This document shows positions 26,139 to 34,548 of a stretch of DNA of 64,000 nucleotides, piece by piece. The first letter of the stretch is position 1. The number at the start of each line of letters is the position of its first letter. The DNA is taken from assembly GCF_021295315.1 (NCBI RefSeq), contig NZ_JAIMJA010000019.1, positions 20,793-84,792 on the forward strand, in the 5' to 3' direction. Source of the DNA: Motilimonas cestriensis. GTDB lineage: Bacteria > Pseudomonadota > Gammaproteobacteria > Enterobacterales > CBDFNC01. The position numbers and the translations under genes were made by a program. A model generated the notes under the pieces. That model made no database searches. It worked only from the letters and a program-made list of their open reading frames with translations, and had not been told where the DNA came from.

Positions 26139-26654
26139 ATGACCATATCATTTGTAACGCCAAGGTTAACCGTAGTTGAAGTGGAAGCCGACATTTCCTT
26201 GTCTGAGCGCTCGCAATTACTTGCTTGCGTGCCAACGATCCTGACGCCTGCGGTGGTTGCTGCGTTACCGGCTGATTTTCATGATGTGAATACACCCGCT
26301 GCGGCCGAAGTTTGGCTGGATAGTATGTTGTCGCAAAGCCGCTTACTACTAGTAAAATCCGCCAGTAATGATGTTATTGGCTTCTTATTTGTTTATGTCA
26401 CACAGGGAAACTTTGCCCATATCGGTTATTTATTGGCGCAAGCTTATTGGGGTAAGGGGTTAGCAACTGAGCTGTTGTATGGGTTCATGGCTGATGTTGG
26501 CAATACACAACCTTGGCAAAAGCTAGTAGCGGGCGTTGACCAAACCAATATTGCATCCGCTAAGCTCCTTAAGAAGTTAGGTTTTGTTGAACAAATGCCC
26601 GATGAAAGTAGTGTGGCTATGTTTGAGTATATTTTGCCCCAAACACAAGTTTGA
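26139..26654 (+). CDS. GNAT acetyltransferase, RimJ/RimL type
   Basis: 171 aa. The N-terminal strand TPRLTVVEV, the acetyl-CoA region IGYLLAQAYWGKGLATELLYGF (about residues 95-116) and the N..S..LLKKLGF motif are the RimJ/RimL-like hallmarks. It is probably a cytoplasmic small-molecule or protein N-acetyltransferase. It lies alone, converging with a LysR gene. Confidence 0.87.
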   Translation: MTISFVTPRLTVVEVEADISLSERSQLLACVPTILTPAVVAALPADFHDVNTPAAAEVWLDSMLSQSRLLLVKSASNDVIGFLFVYVTQGNFAHIGYLLAQAYWGKGLATELLYGFMADVGNTQPWQKLVAGVDQTNIASAKLLKKLGFVEQMPDESSVAMFEYILPQTQV

Positions 26655-26709
26655 AGCAGCTACCAAAGCTAGAGAGTGTAAAACGGAACTGTCACTATTT
26701 ACCTGGCGC

Positions 26710-27609
26710 TCAAATGTCCTCATCCTGATACGGATGCCCTTCAAACCAAGCCTCTAAAAACTCAATGAAATACTTAACCTTAGGCGGTGTGTACTGACGC
26801 ACAGGGTAGAGGGCAAATAAGGTCATAATGGGTTTAGTTGCATCGTCTAGTATTTCTACCACTTCTCCTGCTTGTAGGGCGCGGTGGCAGATAAACCGAG
26901 GAATATAGCCTATTCCTAGCCCTTGCTTGATCATTTCCAGTAAGAACACTGAGCTATTAGCTTTGAGCGGACCCGCTATGGGCACGGGGTCTACGCCAAC
27001 TGGCCAAAGGTTTTTATGACGAAAATAACTGTATTCAAAACAGTGATGTTGCTGTAAATCTTGCGGTGTTTGGATGGTAGGGTGAGTGGCTAAATATTCA
27101 GGTGAGGCACAAATACTATAGCTAAACTTGGTGATTTTTTTGCCGACATAGGCTGAGTCAAACTCACGACTAGCGACCCTAAGGCCAAGGTCAAAGTTAT
27201 GCTCAAGTAAATCTTGTGCCATATCGCTCAGCTCAACGTCTAGCTCAATTTGTGGATATTGTTTCATAAATGCCGCCAGTGCGGGTGCGAGCACGGTTGA
27301 GCCTAGCGCCATCGGCACGTTAATACGCAATCGTCCCTTCGCCGAGTGCTGTGACGCTTGTAGCTGTACTTCGGTGTCTTCAAGGCGTTTTAAAATTTCG
27401 CGGCAGCTGACTAGATAGTCTTCTCCCAACTCCGTCATTTGCAGGCGACGGGTTGATCTTTGTAATAAACGAACCCCTAAATTGTCTTCTAACTGGCTGA
27501 TTTGTTTGCTTATCATTGATTTACTTGTACCAAGCTGCTCGGCCACGCGGGAAAAGCTACCTAGCTCAACCACGCGAACATAAAGCTGCATTGCTTTTAA
27601 CTTGTCCAT
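26710..27609 (-). CDS. LysR-family regulator divergent from GST operon
   Basis: 299 aa; HTH at about 4-60 (LYVRVVELGSFSRVAEQLGTSKSMISKQISQLE) and an effector domain of the CrgA/AaeR/DsdC-like group (LDVELSDMAQDLLEHNFDLGLRV). It is divergent from the GST-Lumazine_bd-tautomerase unit and is its likely regulator. A palindrome TTTCC-GTAAG-GGAAA lies at 27618-27632, just upstream of its start. Confidence 0.91.
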   Translation of the reverse strand: MDKLKAMQLYVRVVELGSFSRVAEQLGTSKSMISKQISQLEDNLGVRLLQRSTRRLQMTELGEDYLVSCREILKRLEDTEVQLQASQHSAKGRLRINVPMALGSTVLAPALAAFMKQYPQIELDVELSDMAQDLLEHNFDLGLRVASREFDSAYVGKKITKFSYSICASPEYLATHPTIQTPQDLQQHHCFEYSYFRHKNLWPVGVDPVPIAGPLKANSSVFLLEMIKQGLGIGYIPRFICHRALQAGEVVEILDDATKPIMTLFALYPVRQYTPPKVKYFIEFLEAWFEGHPYQDEDI

Positions 27610-27617
27610 TGTTATTG

Positions 27618-27632
27618 TTTCCGTAAGGGAAA
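27618..27632. promoter_or_regulatory. Candidate LysR operator
   Basis: TTTCC, GTAAG, GGAAA: a perfect inverted repeat with a five-base spacer in the 111-base divergent region between the LysR and GST genes. Confidence 0.45.
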
Positions 27633-27720
27633 AAGACTTTGCTAATTGTGACTATATATCAGTTCAATAGCGGGGTTTATAGTGTACTCAAATCAACCAC
27701 ACCACAAACAGAGGTTAAAC

Positions 27721-28323
27721 ATGTACACACTATATTTCTCACCTGGCGCTTGTTCGCTGGCTACTCAAGTTATTTTACGCGAACTAAATCTGCCTTTCAC
27801 CTTGGTTAATCGCAACAATGTAGAGGATTTTCAGGCTATTAACCCCGTTGGCGCGGTGCCTGCTCTAGGCCATCGCGACCAGGTGATCACCGAGGGTGCG
27901 GCGATTATTTTACATTTGCTGCAAAATCATCCGAATGACTTGTTACCACAAAGTGCAGTTGAAAAAGAAGCAGCCATTCAGCAGCTATTATTTGCCAACG
28001 CAACAGTACATCCTGCTTATAGCAAGTTGTTTTTTATTGCTTCGGCACTACCTGAGGGCGAGGCACAAACCACTGCACTACAGGCCGCAGCGGTTGGGAT
28101 TAATAAACTATGGGTTCATATTGAGCACATTTTGCAACAGCAGCCTTATCTTGCTGGTGAGCGCCTGACGCCTGCGGACATACTATTGAGTGTGTACGAA
28201 ACTTGGGGCCAATATTTTAATGTTGATATTCAACTAGGGCCAAAAACTCAAGCCTTGCTGCAGCAAATTCGTCAACGTGACAGCTATGTTGCTGCAGTTG
28301 CCGCTGAGCAACAGGTGGCTTAA
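27721..28323 (+). CDS. Glutathione S-transferase
   Basis: 200 aa from ATG 27721 (MYTLYFSPGACSLATQ), preceded by GAGG at 27710-27713. It has the thioredoxin-like domain with SPGACS (beta-class catalytic Ser/Cys region), NPVGAVPAL (cis-Pro) and TEGAAI (gamma-glutamyl contact), then a helical C-terminal domain with the capping-box segment LTPADILLSVY. It would conjugate electrophiles to glutathione. It is first in a tight three-gene unit. Confidence 0.92.
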   Translation: MYTLYFSPGACSLATQVILRELNLPFTLVNRNNVEDFQAINPVGAVPALGHRDQVITEGAAIILHLLQNHPNDLLPQSAVEKEAAIQQLLFANATVHPAYSKLFFIASALPEGEAQTTALQAAAVGINKLWVHIEHILQQQPYLAGERLTPADILLSVYETWGQYFNVDIQLGPKTQALLQQIRQRDSYVAAVAAEQQVA

Positions 28324-28325
28324 TC

Positions 28326-28706
28326 ATGGCTGAAGCTGCGTCGGATCTAGCCATTATTGAATCTATGATTGGTAGTTATTTTAAAGGGTTACATAGCGCC
28401 GATACCAAGTTGTTAGACAGCTTGTTTGATGACAACGTCAGCCTGTATGCCCCTGGGATCCGCCGCACTAAGGCGCAGTGGCTCGAGTTGGTCGCTAATC
28501 GTCCAGTGCCGCAGGCCCTTGGTCATCCATATCGCTATCAAATCTTGTCAATTGAGCTTTGCGGTGAGCAGGCATTCGCTAAGTTAAGCTGCCCATTGCT
28601 CGGTGAACAATACATAGATTTTTTAGGTTTTTTACATGAGCAAGGGCAGTGGACTATTGTTTCCAAACAGTATGCCAACAACCCATTTTTACAATTAAAA
28701 CAATAA
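28326..28706 (+). CDS. SnoaL/Lumazine_bd_2-like protein
   Basis: A 126-aa protein of the NTF2/SnoaL fold: an N-terminal helix pair (IESMIGSYFKGLHSADTKLLDSLF), then beta-strands ending FLGFLHEQGQWTIVSKQY, as in Lumazine_bd_2 (PF12893). These are small cavity proteins, binding or isomerising ligands, often of unknown substrate. It begins two bases after the GST stop, so it is co-translated with it. Confidence 0.8.
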   Translation: MAEAASDLAIIESMIGSYFKGLHSADTKLLDSLFDDNVSLYAPGIRRTKAQWLELVANRPVPQALGHPYRYQILSIELCGEQAFAKLSCPLLGEQYIDFLGFLHEQGQWTIVSKQYANNPFLQLKQ

Positions 28707-28715
28707 GGAAAGGTT

Positions 28716-28931
28716 ATGCCATATGTGAACATCAAGATTACCAATGAAGGTGTAAGTACGGCGCAAAAGCAGCAGCTAATTGCGGGTACCACCGAGCTGC
28801 TGGTAAAGGTGTTAAATAAAGATCCCGCCACTACCTTTGTACTAATCGAAGAAGTGAATACCGATAACTGGGGAGTTGGTTATGACTCTGTAACCACATT
28901 GCGCCAGCAGAAACAAAACACTAAATCCTAA
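28716..28931 (+). CDS. 4-oxalocrotonate tautomerase family protein
   Basis: 71 aa with Pro as the first residue after Met (the catalytic base), PYVNIKITNEGV, and the usual length for the family. Such enzymes interconvert keto and enol forms of aromatic-derived acids or act on related electrophiles. AAGGAAAGG lies at 28707-28715. It is third in the GST operon. Confidence 0.9.
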   Translation: MPYVNIKITNEGVSTAQKQQLIAGTTELLVKVLNKDPATTFVLIEEVNTDNWGVGYDSVTTLRQQKQNTKS

Positions 28932-29024
28932 CGCTAAGGTGCTGGTTAGGTCATATTTGCAGCGGTTAGATTGTGTATAAACGACCTTCGGTTATAGTGA
29001 CCTAGCTAAACAAATAATCAACGG

Positions 29025-29046
29025 TGACCCTAAACTAGGGTCATTT
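29025..29046 (+). terminator. Terminator of the GST operon
   Basis: TGACCCTA (29025-29032) pairs with TAGGGTCA (29036-29043), followed by TTT. Confidence 0.55.
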
Positions 29047-29159
29047 CATGTTTGGCTATCTCATTGCACTAGTACCAGCTACGCCTTTTTTCACTGTAAG
29101 CGCCTTGTTCAAGATATAAAAAAGCTGCAAAAGCCGATAAGTTAAAAGGGTGAGCCCCG

Positions 29160-29252
29160 ATGGTCAAAATGCCCTTCTCCAAAAAAAGTAGTACTAAATC
29201 TCCCAACAAACCGCTAAATCAGCATAATCCTCATCCAGTAGAAAAAGACTAA
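29160..29252 (+). CDS. Possible 30-aa basic peptide
   Basis: ATG 29160 with AAAAGGGTGAG just upstream (29144-29154). The predicted peptide begins MVKMPFSKKSST and ends HNPHPVEKD; it is rich in Lys, Ser, Asn and Pro. The good ribosome site is the only support, and the family is unknown. Confidence 0.33.
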   Translation: MVKMPFSKKSSTKSPNKPLNQHNPHPVEKD

Positions 29253-29383
29253 ACGATTGAATCAAAATAGGAACTCGGCTATGGTTTTGTGTGTCAATAA
29301 AATGTTAAAAATAAGTGAGCGTTAGGTTCACCTATGTGATTTGGCAAGTTTGGCACGAACAAATGTAACTTAATGGAATACAA

Positions 29384-29761
29384 ATGAATAAATTGAGTAA
29401 TGATTATTTAACTGAATGTAAGAAAGCGCTAGATGCAGAGCAAGCTCATAGCTTGTCAACTACCAATAACTGGGCGCATGTGAATAGGGAGCTTGTCCAC
29501 CAAGATTGGGATGTTCTGTATAAAAAATTAGCAAAATACGCAGATGAAACAGCTGTTGATAACGTAAATGTTCAGGCACTAATGAAAGAACACTATGAAA
29601 TAGCATGTAGATTTTATACCCCTTCTAAAGAAGCATACATAGGTATGGGGATATTTTATAAAGAAAATGAAGACATGAAAAAATTTCACAATTCGTATCA
29701 TCCAGACATGGTTGATTATTTGGGCGATGCAATTGTTCATTACGCGGACAATAATTTATAA
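29384..29761 (+). CDS. TipAS-domain-like protein without DNA-binding domain
   Basis: 125 aa. The central part (NRELVHQDWDVLYKKL, then QALMKEHYEI, YIGMGIFY, and YHPDMVDYLGDAIVHYAD) fits the TipAS ligand-binding domain found at the C terminus of MerR regulators such as TipA. No MerR HTH is present here or just upstream, so this is a stand-alone domain, perhaps a drug or peptide binder. Low-GC DNA around it hints at acquisition. The upstream ribosome site is weak. Confidence 0.65.
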   Translation: MNKLSNDYLTECKKALDAEQAHSLSTTNNWAHVNRELVHQDWDVLYKKLAKYADETAVDNVNVQALMKEHYEIACRFYTPSKEAYIGMGIFYKENEDMKKFHNSYHPDMVDYLGDAIVHYADNNL

Positions 29762-29912
29762 AATCTTATAGTAGATAGGTATAGATTAGGTTTGCGGCGC
29801 ACCTGATTTAGGCGCTAATAACGCTATCGTGATGTTATTGGATTATGACAATAGTTTATTGAAAACGTCATTGGGTAAACTAACTTGAATGACACTGGGA
29901 GTGGTAACCAAG

Positions 29913-30497
29913 ATGCATTCAATTCAATGCCAGTGCGGTAGCGTCCGCGGCCAACTAGAAGGCAGTGGAGTCCACAATCGACTCATCTGCCACTGTACCG
30001 ATTGCCAAGCGTTCGCAAAGTTTCTTGGCAAAGCGGCTGAGGTATTAGACCCGCAAGGCGGGACTGAGATTGTGCAAGTTGCGCAACCGCGTCTTCGCTT
30101 TTTGCATGGAGAAGATCGACTTTCTGCTGTACGCCTGAGTGAGAAGGGCATGGTTCGTTGGTATGCGTCGTGCTGTAACACTCCTATCGGCAACACGATG
30201 GCCAACCCAAAAATTTCATTTATTGGATTAATTCATTCCTCTCTCGATCATGCCCAGATGGATAAAGACTTCGGAACAAATATTGCGATCTTAAATACAG
30301 ATACCGCTCTGGGTGAGATAAAGCCCAAGCAGCGTGGTCTTATAGGCGTTATAACACGTTTTATCTGGCTTCTTGTCACGATGTGCATCAGTGGCCGCTA
30401 CAAAAATTCGCCGCTGTTTAATGCATCAGGCTCGCCGCGAGTGGTGCCATCGATACTTACGTCCCGAGAGTTGGCGCAGTTGAAGGATGACGCATAA
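29913..30497 (+). CDS. DUF6151 (GFA-like) protein
   Basis: 194 aa. CQCGSVRGQL and CHCTDCQAFAKFLG give the zinc-type cysteines; MVRWYASCCNTPIGNTMANP is the family hallmark. The fold resembles GFA proteins, but no activity is established. ATG 29913 matches the family start; an in-frame ATG at 29889 adds eight unconserved residues. A hydrophobic stretch (about 142-160) may be a membrane contact. It stands alone between gaps. Confidence 0.83.
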   Translation: MHSIQCQCGSVRGQLEGSGVHNRLICHCTDCQAFAKFLGKAAEVLDPQGGTEIVQVAQPRLRFLHGEDRLSAVRLSEKGMVRWYASCCNTPIGNTMANPKISFIGLIHSSLDHAQMDKDFGTNIAILNTDTALGEIKPKQRGLIGVITRFIWLLVTMCISGRYKNSPLFNASGSPRVVPSILTSRELAQLKDDA

Positions 30498-30602
30498 CTA
30501 ATACCTCATAACTTGGTTTCCAGCCCTTTTCTTGCTTCTGGTAATAAATAAAACCTTAGGTTAGAGTGCTTTAGATAACAACATGATTAAGGGAATATCA
30601 AC

Positions 30603-31199
30603 ATGCGCGTATACGGCGATGTGCAATCAGGTAACTGCTACAAGGTAAAACTGTTGATGGCGCTGCTGCAAATTGAGCATCAGTGGCAGGCGGTAGATAT
30701 TTTAGCGGGTGATACCAAAACACCTGAATTTTTGGCTAAAAATGCCAATGGCAAAATTCCGTTAGTGGAGCTAGATGATGGCCGTTTGTTAGCCGAATCG
30801 AATGCGATTTTGGGTTACTTTGCTGCCGATACGGCGCTAATGCCAAGTGATAAATTCCAAGAAGCTAAAGTGTATGAATGGTTGTTCTTTGAGCAATACA
30901 GCCATGAGCCTTTTGTCGCAGTAGCCCGTTTTATTCAGCATTATTTAGGCATGCCAGCGGCGCGCCTAGCTGAGTATGAATCGCTACAAGCCGGTGGTAA
31001 TAAAGCTTTATCGATCATGGAACAACAGCTCACGAAAACCCATTTCTTAGTGGGTGACAGTTTAACTATTGCAGACATTGCACTATATGCTTACACCCAT
31101 GTGGCCGGGCAAGGTGGTTTTGATTTAAACCGCTATCCGCATATTCAAGCTTGGTGTCAGCGCATTGCGCAGCAGCCGCATTATGTGGCGCTGGGTTAA
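30603..31199 (+). CDS. Glutathione S-transferase
   Basis: 198 aa with a thioredoxin-like N-terminal domain (VYGDVQSGNCYKVKLLMAL, NGKIPLVELDDG, LAESNAIL) and an all-helical C-terminal domain (FLVGDSLTIADIALYAYTHVA). Sequence type is close to theta/beta-like bacterial GSTs of unknown substrate. Three bases separate its stop from the next gene, so the two are probably co-expressed. Confidence 0.92.
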   Translation: MRVYGDVQSGNCYKVKLLMALLQIEHQWQAVDILAGDTKTPEFLAKNANGKIPLVELDDGRLLAESNAILGYFAADTALMPSDKFQEAKVYEWLFFEQYSHEPFVAVARFIQHYLGMPAARLAEYESLQAGGNKALSIMEQQLTKTHFLVGDSLTIADIALYAYTHVAGQGGFDLNRYPHIQAWCQRIAQQPHYVALG

Positions 31200-31202
31200 G
31201 TA

Positions 31203-31715
31203 ATGAGGCTGCTGTTTAATGTTATGGTGACCTTGGCGTTGATAGCGGCGGGCTTGATGGCAATCTTTACGTTTACTGCGCCGCCGCTGGTGGAAGCTAA
31301 TTTTGCGGAAAAAGCGCCTAACTTTTTTGTATTGGCGAGAACAAGCAAAGGATACCAAAAAATAAAGCTAGCGCATGCCTTGGCTAACCCGTCTGATTAT
31401 CAGTTTTGGCTTGACCAAGAAGAAGTAGCGTTAAATGTCGGCGATATTCACCACATCCGTGTGTTGCAGTCGGATCGGGATAGCCAGCTGATCCGCTTTA
31501 ATTATGTTAACAGTTACAGCTCAACCTCTATTTATCGGGTCAGTAAAGACCAGCAATTAACGCCTGTGAGTTACGAAATAAACCATCAAATGGGGCAAGG
31601 TGTGATTGTTATGATTGCGTTTATTCCTTTAATATTTATTGCCCGCTGGCTGGCAAAATTATTGGCAAATAGATTATTCCCCCCCGCGATTAAGCAAACT
31701 AATTCCTCAACTTAG
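31203..31715 (+). CDS. Hypothetical membrane protein
   Basis: 170 aa with two hydrophobic segments (about 5-27 and 135-158) flanking a soluble domain that should be periplasmic. No family is recognised. It starts three bases after the GST stop. The layout recalls DUF3592-like proteins, but I see no decisive motif. Confidence 0.7.
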   Translation: MRLLFNVMVTLALIAAGLMAIFTFTAPPLVEANFAEKAPNFFVLARTSKGYQKIKLAHALANPSDYQFWLDQEEVALNVGDIHHIRVLQSDRDSQLIRFNYVNSYSSTSIYRVSKDQQLTPVSYEINHQMGQGVIVMIAFIPLIFIARWLAKLLANRLFPPAIKQTNSST

Positions 31716-31801
31716 GCCACATTGAGGAATTTAAACACTGCCCTTTAACCTTGTTCTTCACTAATATTCATCAGTAGGTGAATTATTGTTGAGGAGCGAG
31801 T

Positions 31802-32458
31802 ATGGCAACGCTGAGTGAGCGGGTTGCGGGGCGACCGAAAGGGGATTCTGATGCGCGAAGTAGGTTAATTCGCGCGGCGTTGCAGCTATTCGGTAGTCGC
31901 AGCTTTGCGACGGTTTCAACGCGAGAATTAGCGCGACAAGCTGAAGTGGATGCTGCAATGATCCGTTATTACTTTGGCTCTAAAACCGGCTTGTTTGAAA
32001 GCATGGTGCGTGAAACGTTGGCACCGGTTTTAGCCAATCTACGTGACATGTCGGCCTCGGCTGCGCCCAGCGATCTTGCCAGCTTAATGCAAACTTACTA
32101 CCAGGCCATGGCTCCTAACCCTGCTTTACCGCGATTAATAGTGCGAGTTTTACAAGAGCCAGAGCACAGCGAGCCGCAGCGGATTTTATTAAATGTTTTT
32201 GCTGATGTAATGGAGCTATCTCGCCAATGGTTGGCTCGTGCGTTGATTAACTCTGGCAGCTTACGTGATGAAGTGAACCCCGAATTAGCGCGTTTAAGCT
32301 TAGTTAGCTTAATGGTCTTTCCCTTAATCGCTCCGCCGGTATTGATGCAACAGTTTGGTTTTAGTGGTCAGCCCAATGAGTTAGCGCAATTAGTGGCGCA
32401 TAATATCAGTGTATTACAGCATGGCTTGCTGAAGTCGTCTGACTCGGAGGACGCATAA
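31802..32458 (+). CDS. TetR/AcrR regulator of the adjoining export operon (CecR/YbiH-like)
   Basis: 218 aa; HTH at about 20-65 (FGSRSFATVSTRELARQAEVDAAMIRYYFGSKTGLFESMV) and a TetR_C-type ligand domain. GAGGAG lies just upstream of ATG 31802. Its stop overlaps the HlyD start (TAATG). This order, TetR then adaptor, ATPase, permease, matches the ybiH-ybhGFSR arrangement, in which the repressor controls its own exporter. Confidence 0.9.
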   Translation: MATLSERVAGRPKGDSDARSRLIRAALQLFGSRSFATVSTRELARQAEVDAAMIRYYFGSKTGLFESMVRETLAPVLANLRDMSASAAPSDLASLMQTYYQAMAPNPALPRLIVRVLQEPEHSEPQRILLNVFADVMELSRQWLARALINSGSLRDEVNPELARLSLVSLMVFPLIAPPVLMQQFGFSGQPNELAQLVAHNISVLQHGLLKSSDSEDA

Positions 32459-33399
32459 TGAAGTACTTAACTTTACTTGCTGTGTTAATGATCATCACGG
32501 GATGCACCGAGCCAGAGCCAAGGGCTTTTGGTCAGGTTGAGCGGGATCGGATGACATTAACCGCGCCTGTTAATGAAGTAATCAAGCAAATTTTGGTTGA
32601 AGAAGGGCAGCAAGTGAGTGCGGGTGACGCCTTACTGCGTTTGGATGATACGGTTGCCCAAGCACAACTGGCACAAAAACAAGCCGAGCTGGCGCAAATC
32701 CAAGCCAAGTTAGCAGAGCTGGTAGCTGGCGCGAGAGGCGAAGAAATTGCCCGTGCTAAAGCCAGCGTAGCGGAAGCGAAAGCCAATGTTACCGAAGCGC
32801 AGCAAGACTATGTACGTACTCAGCGCTTGTATAAAACGCGGGTGTTGACCAAAGCAGATTTAGACCAAGCCAAAGCTAACTTAGACACGGCAGATGCTAA
32901 GCAAGCCCAAGCCCAACAAAGTTTGAACGAGTTACAAAACGGTACGCGCAGTGAGCAAATAGATCAAGCTCGTGCCATGGTCAATGGTGCCCAAGCAGGC
33001 GTGGCCATTGCGCAAAAAAACTTGGCAGATTTAACCTTAATTACTGCACAGGCTGGCATTGTGGATGTTATGCCGTGGCAAGTAGGCGACCGTGTGGTCA
33101 AGGGGTCACAGCTGGTGGGGCTACTTGCTACCGAACGACCTTATGTAAGGGCTTATATTCCTGCCACTTGGCTCGATCGGGTATCAGTGGGGGCGCAGGT
33201 TAATGTTTTAGTGGATGGCCGTGAGCAAAGTTTAACCGGCACTGTGCGCAAGGTGCGCAGTGAGCCTGCTTATACGCCATTCTATGCATTAAACGAGCGC
33301 GATCGAGCGCGCTTAATGTACCTAGCAGATATTGATTTAGACGCCGCTGGCCAACAATTGCCCACGGGCATGGCCCTTGAAGTGGAGCTATTGCCATGA
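32458..33399 (+). CDS. HlyD-family adaptor lipoprotein (YbhG-like)
   Basis: 313 aa. A lipobox (ITGC, Cys15) ends the signal peptide, so it is membrane-tethered by lipid and not by a helix. A lipoyl half-motif (VNEVIKQILVEEGQQVSAGDALLRLDD) is followed by a long alanine- and glutamine-rich coiled coil (about 65-185), the second lipoyl half and a beta-barrel. It links the ABC permease to an outer-membrane channel. It overlaps both neighbours by one to four bases. Confidence 0.9.
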   Translation: MKYLTLLAVLMIITGCTEPEPRAFGQVERDRMTLTAPVNEVIKQILVEEGQQVSAGDALLRLDDTVAQAQLAQKQAELAQIQAKLAELVAGARGEEIARAKASVAEAKANVTEAQQDYVRTQRLYKTRVLTKADLDQAKANLDTADAKQAQAQQSLNELQNGTRSEQIDQARAMVNGAQAGVAIAQKNLADLTLITAQAGIVDVMPWQVGDRVVKGSQLVGLLATERPYVRAYIPATWLDRVSVGAQVNVLVDGREQSLTGTVRKVRSEPAYTPFYALNERDRARLMYLADIDLDAAGQQLPTGMALEVELLP

Positions 33400-34322
33400 G
33401 CGCATGCTTGGCGATTGAAACTCATGGCATGAGCCGTGAGTTCGCTGGTGTGATGGCGGTTGACCAAGTCGATTTAGCCATCGCTACGGGCAGTATTTAC
33501 GGCTTTTTAGGGCCGAATGGCTGCGGCAAATCTACCTCTATTAGGATGCTGACTGGATTATTAACGCCCAGTGCTGGTGAGATTAAAGTTCTCGGTGATA
33601 ACTTATTTGGTGCCGAGGAAAGAATACGCCGCCGCATTGGTTATATGACGCAAAAATTCTCCTTATACGACAACTTATCGGTGTTGGAAAATCTGGAATT
33701 TGTTGCGCGAATTTATGGCTTAAAGCGCAGCGAGCGCCGCAGCCGTTTAGCTGAGTTGTTAAGCTTGTATGAATTAGCAGGGCGTGAAAAACAATTGGCT
33801 GGCTCAATGAGCGGAGGGCAAAAGCAGCGCTTAGCCTTAGCTGCTGCGACATTACATCGCCCTGAACTGCTATTTTTAGACGAGCCCACTTCGGCGGTTG
33901 ATCCCGAAAATCGCCGCGAATTTTGGGAGCGCTTGTTTGATTTATGCGACCAAGGCACCACCATTTTAGTCTCAACCCATTACATGGATGAAGCCGAGCG
34001 GTGTCATGGCCTGGCTATTTTAGAGCGCGGTATTAAACGCGCCGATGGCTCGCCGCAACAATTGATGGATGCGATGAATGCACAAGTGGTTGAAGTAGCT
34101 GGAGAAGATCTGCGCTCGCTGAAACAAACCTTAGTTAAACTCCCTGAAGTACTTTCTGCCGCGCAAATTGGCAGTCGGTTGCGGGTGCTGGTGGCGCGAA
34201 AAATTGCTGACCCCCTCGCTTGGTTAAAACTGCAAGTAGGCGAGCGAGATCTGTTCTTGGTGCAGCCTAGCTTAGAGGATGTATTTGTCACTTGTACGGG
34301 AGGGGATCGGCATGTGGCTTAG
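33396..34322 (+). CDS. ABC exporter ATP-binding subunit (YbhF-like, single module)
   Basis: 308 aa with Walker A GPNGCGKS (about 40-47), Q-loop in GYMTQKFSLYD, signature SGGQKQR, Walker B LLFLDEP and switch His in VSTHYMDEA. YbhF has two ATPase modules; this one has a single module resembling the second half of YbhF, so it must dimerise. It overlaps the adaptor by ATGA. Its last codons overlap the ATG of a broken permease frame. Confidence 0.93.
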   Translation: MSACLAIETHGMSREFAGVMAVDQVDLAIATGSIYGFLGPNGCGKSTSIRMLTGLLTPSAGEIKVLGDNLFGAEERIRRRIGYMTQKFSLYDNLSVLENLEFVARIYGLKRSERRSRLAELLSLYELAGREKQLAGSMSGGQKQRLALAAATLHRPELLFLDEPTSAVDPENRREFWERLFDLCDQGTTILVSTHYMDEAERCHGLAILERGIKRADGSPQQLMDAMNAQVVEVAGEDLRSLKQTLVKLPEVLSAAQIGSRLRVLVARKIADPLAWLKLQVGERDLFLVQPSLEDVFVTCTGGDRHVA

Positions 34323-34548
34323 GGTTTTAAAGGCTATCGTTGATTGCGCTCGAACAATTACTGCAACTCGAATGCTGGATAAACGAAAGAGTATGTTTTT
34401 CCCGCAAAAACGCGGTGAATATGTCCCTATACGCTTTGCGTTTTCATCCCTGAAAACGAAATTTTGCAGTAACAACAGACTCTACTCGACCGCGACAGGT
34501 TTAAGCAAAGCGCAGGTGAGCGTATGGGAGATTACATATGTTGCTTAG
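34312..34548 (+). pseudogene. Remnant of the first ABC-2 permease gene
   Basis: An ATG overlapping the ATPase stop begins MWLRVLKAIV, similar to the start of ABC-2 permeases (compare MLLRIWAVVVKEL of the intact downstream gene). The frame soon loses this character and ends after 78 codons, where a permease of about 370 would be expected. A dispersed repeat (34389-34467) lies in the middle. I infer that an internal deletion or replacement removed YbhS-like permease one; the short similarity makes this tentative. Confidence 0.45.
34389..34467. repeat. Dispersed repeat, copy 1
   Basis: About 79 bases (beginning GAGTATGTTTTTCCCGC, containing ATACGCTTTG and CCCTGAAA) match 43715-43787 with small gaps. 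It lies within the broken permease frame. The family is unknown. Confidence 0.6.

Larger units (their letters stand above)
28932..29383. other. 452-base gap with a hairpin and one tiny ORF
   Basis: It contains a terminator-like hairpin (29025-29046), a possible 30-codon ORF (29160-29252) and GCGTTAGGT (about 29321), which resembles a cassette border but has no attC fold. Nothing else is recognised. Confidence 0.4.
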
